8,092 bases of DNA from positions 1 through 8,092 of the forward strand of contig NZ_JAJCIA010000065.1 in the NCBI RefSeq assembly GCF_020554845.1, in the 5' to 3' direction. Below the pieces are notes generated by a model. That model worked only from the letters and a program-made list of their open reading frames with translations, made no database searches and was not told where the DNA came from. Below are positions 5,302 through 8,092 of the stretch, in pieces. Each line of letters begins with the position of its first letter. Position 1 is the stretch's first letter. Source of the stretch: Blautia faecis. Lineage in GTDB: Bacteria > Bacillota > Clostridia > Lachnospirales > Lachnospiraceae. The position numbers and the translations under genes were made by a program.

Positions 5302-6256
5302 ACTTTATACTGCTCAGGAAATTGCAGACAAGCTCCAAATTAAGAAGACCACGGTTTATGAATTGATCAAACGTGGAGAATTATATTCTTCTAAAGTAGG
5401 AAAACAGCTTCGCATCAGCGAGCAGCAGCTGAAACAATACCTGGAGCGTTCCGGTTCCGGCAATAACATGCCAGATCAGAAAGCCGTTTCTTCCAGTACC
5501 CCTAACGGAAATCTGCAGATTCCGGAACTTCCTCCAGAAAGTTCCCTTTTGAAGAGGGATTATCTTCTCCACTCCAGCGGACTGATCCTTTGCGGACAGT
5601 TTTCCCCGGCTCTCGAACTTCTGATCAGCCAGATGTCCATTCACCCTCAGGGGATCCCAGTCCTTCAATCCTTTATGAACAGCTACAACAGCCTGTATTC
5701 TCTTTATTTCAAAAAGGCTCACATAGCATGTGCAAGTCTGGATCTGGAACATATCCGCAGCCTTGTCCCAGGTGTACAGCTTTCTCTTTTATGCCTTTAT
5801 GAGTATTCCATAGGGCTTTATGTTCCTTCTGGAAACCCTTTGAAGCTTTCAGGTCTGATGGATTTCGCCCGTAAAGACATAAAGATTGCCAATCGGGAAA
5901 AAGGAAGTACACCACGGATTTACCTGGACCAGTTTCTTTTCTCAGAAAAAATTTCGCCAGCCAGCATATCTGGTTACCATACTGAACTGGTATCTGATAT
6001 TTCCACTGCCGCAGCTATTGCTACGCACAAGGCAGATTCAGCTCTTGGAGAAGAATACGCAGCACACCAGTCCGGACTTCTGGATTTTATTCCGCTTCAG
6101 ACACTTCCTATGTATCTGGTCATGGAAACGGAAGCCCTTTCCCAGCCTGGATTCTCTGCTCTTCTTGAAATTGTACGGTCTGAAGATTTCCGAACGATTC
6201 TTCAGGGACAGACCGGATATAATGTGACACGGACAGGGGAACTGCTTTCTCTTTAA
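5294..6256 (+). CDS. One-component regulator: excisionase-type HTH plus ModA-like binding-protein domain
   Basis: The protein is 320 aa with no signal peptide, so cytoplasmic. Residues 1-50 form an excisionase/MerR-like helix-turn-helix (YTAQEIADKLQIKKTTVYEL, then IKRGEL and GKQLRIS). A polar linker (51-83) joins it to a PBP-like domain (about 84-315) related to substrate-binding proteins. That domain has a degenerate GSTPRIYLDQFL (204-215) and GYHTELVSDISTAAAIATHK region (227-246). The family is known as a PBP-domain HTH regulator often found near molybdate genes; the ligand is likely molybdate, tungstate or a cofactor form, by context. The start at 5294 is chosen because GGTGGG lies 5 nt upstream and translation would be coupled to mop (8-bp overlap). 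An upstream in-frame ATG at 5228 lies deep inside mop and would delay the HTH by 22 residues. No ModE-type winged helix or TOBE domain is present. Confidence 0.85.
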   Translation: MNKLYTAQEIADKLQIKKTTVYELIKRGELYSSKVGKQLRISEQQLKQYLERSGSGNNMPDQKAVSSSTPNGNLQIPELPPESSLLKRDYLLHSSGLILCGQFSPALELLISQMSIHPQGIPVLQSFMNSYNSLYSLYFKKAHIACASLDLEHIRSLVPGVQLSLLCLYEYSIGLYVPSGNPLKLSGLMDFARKDIKIANREKGSTPRIYLDQFLFSEKISPASISGYHTELVSDISTAAAIATHKADSALGEEYAAHQSGLLDFIPLQTLPMYLVMETEALSQPGFSALLEIVRSEDFRTILQGQTGYNVTRTGELLSL

Positions 6257-6272
6257 AATACCCATGGATAAT

Positions 6273-6337
6273 AAAAATGCTTTTAATTTATTTACGCAGC
6301 TTCTGAACTGCTGTTTGAATAAATTAAAAGCATTTTT
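6273..6337. terminator. Bidirectional terminator between the regulator and the MATE gene
   Basis: The arms 6273-6292 and 6318-6337 are perfectly complementary over 20 bp (AAAAATGCTTTTAATTTATT on the left). The 25-nt loop can fold again through CAGC/GCTG (6297-6300 with 6310-6313). T-tracts follow in both directions: TTTTTT at the plus end and TTTTTATTAT in the minus direction. It starts 16 nt after the regulator stop, and it can also serve the convergent MATE transcript ending at 6440. Confidence 0.85.
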
Positions 6338-6342
6338 TCTTA

Positions 6343-6377
6343 GAACGCATTTGAAAAAGCCTTTTTCAAACACGCTC
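6343..6377. repeat. 35-bp mini-palindrome of the TTTGAAAAAG family
   Basis: TTTGAAAAAG (6350-6359) and CTTTTTCAAA (6361-6370) are perfect inverted repeats around one base. Extended 17-bp arms (6343-6359 against 6361-6377) match at 14 of 17. The right arm, reverse complemented, reads GAGCGTGTTTGAAAAAG, close to the termini of the 230-396 element. It looks like an internally deleted or miniature copy: two ends with no middle. Confidence 0.6.
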
Positions 6378-6439
6378 CTGATAAGTCATTCGGTTAACAA
6401 AAAACTCTATTTGAAAAATAATTATCAGGCATTCCACGC

Positions 6440-7852
6440 CTATTTTCCGGAAACAATATTCTGCATCCATACACCTTTCTTAACCAGCACAAACCCCACA
6501 ATACACTTCAAAATATCTCCCACCTGTACCATGGCAAAAACAGCCAACACGTGTAAACCTGTGAAGCGACTGAGGCAATACGCAATTGGTACACTAACAC
6601 ACCACACAAATACACTGTCAAATAAAAATGTAATGATCGTTTTTCCACCGGAACGCAAGGTAAAATATGAAGCATGCAGGAATGCGTTCTGCGGCATAAA
6701 AATTGCCATGATCATAATAAAGTATTTCGCCAGTTCCTGCGCATCCAGATTGGTGTTATACAGCTTTGGGAAAAATGGTGCGACAATCAGCATGACTAAT
6801 GCCACTCCAGTGCAGCACATAACAGAAAATGCAATCATCTTATTATCTGTATCTCTGGCCTTCTTCATATTTCCCGCGCCTAACAGCTGTCCCACTACAA
6901 TGGCAACAGAGTCTCCCAAAGCGATGAATACAACATTAAAAACATTATTAATGGTATTTGCAATATTCTGTGCAGCTACTACGTTTAATCCCCGAATAGA
7001 ATAGCACTGGGTAAGAATTGCCATTCCGGCTGCCCAGAGAGTCTCATTAAGCAGCAGCGGAGTTCCTTTGATCAAAATCTTCTTTGTTAAATTAGCTGGT
7101 ACCTTCAGAGTACTGTAAAGACCTTTGGCAAAAGGCATTTTTTCTGTGTGAGTGTGTGACCAGATAATTATAATTGCAGCCTCCACATAGCGGGAAAGAA
7201 CAGTCGCAATAGCGGCTCCTTGTACTCCCAGCTCTGGAAAGCCAAATTTACCATAAATAAGAAGATAGTTGAATACAAGATTCACAAGTACTGCAGTAAC
7301 TCCCGCCTTCATAGGCTGAACAGTCTCTCCGCATTCGCGAAGGGTACTGGAGTATGCCTGACTGATCATAAATGGCGGCAATCCAATAAACATGATCCAC
7401 AGATACTGCATTCCATATCTGCTCGTAGCCTCCAGTGCTGCTGCACTTCCTTCGCCTTTCAGATACATGCCGATCAGGTTTTCTCCTGAGCACATTAAAA
7501 TCAATATTGTTATAATTGTGAGCGCAATTACCAGCCATAATTTGTAGCGAAATGTCTGGCGTACCCCTTCATGATCCTTCTGACCCGCATACTGAGCTGT
7601 AAAAATTCCAGCACCGGACACGCCTCCAAACAGACAAAGATTGTATACAAAAAGGAGCTGATTTACAATGGCTGCCCCTGACATCTGCTCTGTGCCAATC
7701 CTTCCGATCATAATATTGTCCAGAAGACTGACAAAATTAGTGATACCATTCTGTATCATAATGGGTATTGCAATTGCAAGTACCATTTTGTAAAAGGCCT
7801 TATCTCCCAGAAATTTCTTCCGGAATCCAGGCTTAGTTACTGTGTTTTCCAT
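6440..7852 (-). CDS. MATE family efflux transporter
   Basis: A 470-aa polytopic membrane protein of the usual family length. It is expected to have 12 membrane segments in two homologous MatE halves, exporting cationic drugs or metabolites in exchange for Na+ or H+. Visible marks are the N-terminal segment PIMIQNGITNFVSLLDNIMIGR (about 30-51), the paired GLPPFMISQAYSSTLR and GVQGAAIATVLSRYVE stretches in the first half, and GDSVAIVVGQLLGAG in the second. The ATG at 7852 has AGGGGG 10 nt upstream. It is transcribed alone, convergent with the regulator, and has no evident link to molybdate. Substrate cannot be told from sequence. Its leader holds two palindromes that may regulate it. Confidence 0.93.
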   Translation of the reverse strand: MENTVTKPGFRKKFLGDKAFYKMVLAIAIPIMIQNGITNFVSLLDNIMIGRIGTEQMSGAAIVNQLLFVYNLCLFGGVSGAGIFTAQYAGQKDHEGVRQTFRYKLWLVIALTIITILILMCSGENLIGMYLKGEGSAAALEATSRYGMQYLWIMFIGLPPFMISQAYSSTLRECGETVQPMKAGVTAVLVNLVFNYLLIYGKFGFPELGVQGAAIATVLSRYVEAAIIIIWSHTHTEKMPFAKGLYSTLKVPANLTKKILIKGTPLLLNETLWAAGMAILTQCYSIRGLNVVAAQNIANTINNVFNVVFIALGDSVAIVVGQLLGAGNMKKARDTDNKMIAFSVMCCTGVALVMLIVAPFFPKLYNTNLDAQELAKYFIMIMAIFMPQNAFLHASYFTLRSGGKTIITFLFDSVFVWCVSVPIAYCLSRFTGLHVLAVFAMVQVGDILKCIVGFVLVKKGVWMQNIVSGK

Positions 7853-7879
7853 TTATCGATTTCCCCCTTCATTTCCAAA

Positions 7880-7912
7880 CTGTAAAACAGAATATTTGTT
7901 CTGTGATTACAG
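7880..7912. promoter_or_regulatory. 33-bp nested palindrome in the MATE leader
   Basis: CTGTAA (7880-7885) pairs with TTACAG (7907-7912), and nested inside, ACAGAA (7887-7892) pairs with TTCTGT (7899-7904) around a 6-nt loop. It lies 28 bp upstream of the MATE start codon, probably in the mRNA leader. It may be an operator for a dimeric repressor or a leader hairpin. No U-run follows, so an intrinsic attenuator is unlikely. Confidence 0.5.
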
Positions 7913-7916
7913 CGTG

Positions 7917-7935
7917 GTAGATACTAAGTTACTAC
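7917..7935. promoter_or_regulatory. 19-bp imperfect palindrome upstream of the MATE gene
   Basis: GTAG-N2-ACT-A-AGT-N2-CTAC on the plus strand. The outer four bases and an inner three of each arm match. Centred about 75 bp before the start codon, it is well placed as an operator for a MarR-, TetR- or MerR-type regulator. No promoter with good hexamers could be assigned around it, which would fit activator-dependent or poor-consensus expression. Confidence 0.4.
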
Positions 7936-8002
7936 ATATTTTCAAATAATGCAATAGGTAAATGTAAACAAATGAGAAAATTTTGCAATAGAAACATACA
8001 CA

Positions 8003-8034
8003 CAAAAAAAACGATAACCAACCGGCTACCGTTT
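8003..8034 (-). terminator. Intrinsic terminator of an unseen minus-strand gene to the right
   Basis: On the minus strand ACGGTAGCC (8032-8024) pairs with GGTTATCGT (8019-8011), with two G-U pairs and a GGTT loop, followed directly by a run of eight T. It should end a transcript entering from beyond 8092 and insulate the MATE gene. The 58 bp to its right show no recognisable gene. Confidence 0.85.
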
Positions 8035-8092
8035 CCGTTCTGTACCTTCAAAACTACATACATGTTACATCCTAATGGAATCATTTTACCTC

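Noticed and set aside
6264..7004. Open frame of 246 codons on the plus strand over the terminator and the MATE gene
   Set aside because: It begins inside the terminator hairpin and mirrors the MATE coding strand. The product is Thr/Asn/Ile-rich low-complexity without domain features.
7936..7990. MATE promoter candidates such as TTTACA, TTGCAT or TTGAAA with downstream TA-rich hexamers
   Set aside because: None combines good hexamers with 16-18 bp spacing, so no promoter was called.
1..8092. CRISPR array, phage attachment site or insertion sequence with a transposase
   Set aside because: No regularly spaced repeats, integrase or transposase reading frame is visible. The tRNA genes are intact except where cut by the window, with no duplicated 3' ends.

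Overview
The window looks like chromosomal DNA from a low-to-moderate-GC Gram-positive anaerobe of the class Clostridia, most likely a Lachnospiraceae member (Blautia/Ruminococcus/Dorea-like). This rests on the AT-rich spacers, near-consensus sigma-A promoters with 17-bp spacers, strong GGAGG-type ribosome binding sites, U-tailed terminators and the protein flavour. The genus is inference; no 16S or marker gene is present.

Layout, left to right. A tRNA-Gly (minus, cut by the left edge) with its promoter is followed by about 490 bp without genes. That stretch holds two abutting palindromic modules (230-396 and 397-521) that look like a non-coding mobile or structured repeat. Next is a serine O-acetyltransferase gene (minus, 540-1466), transcribed away from a compact divergent promoter pair. 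The other promoter of the pair drives tRNA-Ser(CGA), and a second promoter drives tRNA-Trp(CCA), which ends in a good terminator.

The centre is a complete molybdate (or tungstate) locus. On the minus strand modA-modB-modC (binding protein, permease, ATPase) run from a consensus promoter with tightly coupled junctions and end in a strong terminator. Divergently, on the plus strand, is a two-gene unit: a 70-aa stand-alone molbindin (mop), then a 320-aa one-component regulator. The regulator joins an excisionase-type helix-turn-helix to a ModA-like periplasmic-binding-protein domain, and its start overlaps mop by 8 bp. My reading is that Mop buffers the oxyanion in the cell, the regulator senses it (or a derivative) with its binding-protein domain, and it controls the divergent transporter. 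The roughly 400-bp divergent region has promoters on both sides, 10-bp-period direct repeats in the modA leader, and a leader of about 190 nt in front of mop.

The right third has a bidirectional terminator, a 35-bp mini-palindrome, and a MATE-family multidrug/Na+ antiporter gene (minus). The leader of that gene has two palindromes. A terminator for an unseen upstream gene lies near the right edge.

The most interesting points are: (1) the HTH-PBP plus mop module facing modABC and the phased direct repeats that could be its operator; and (2) a family of palindromes with a common terminus (about AGCRTGTTTGAAAAA), present once as a 167-bp long hairpin and twice as 35-36-bp miniatures.
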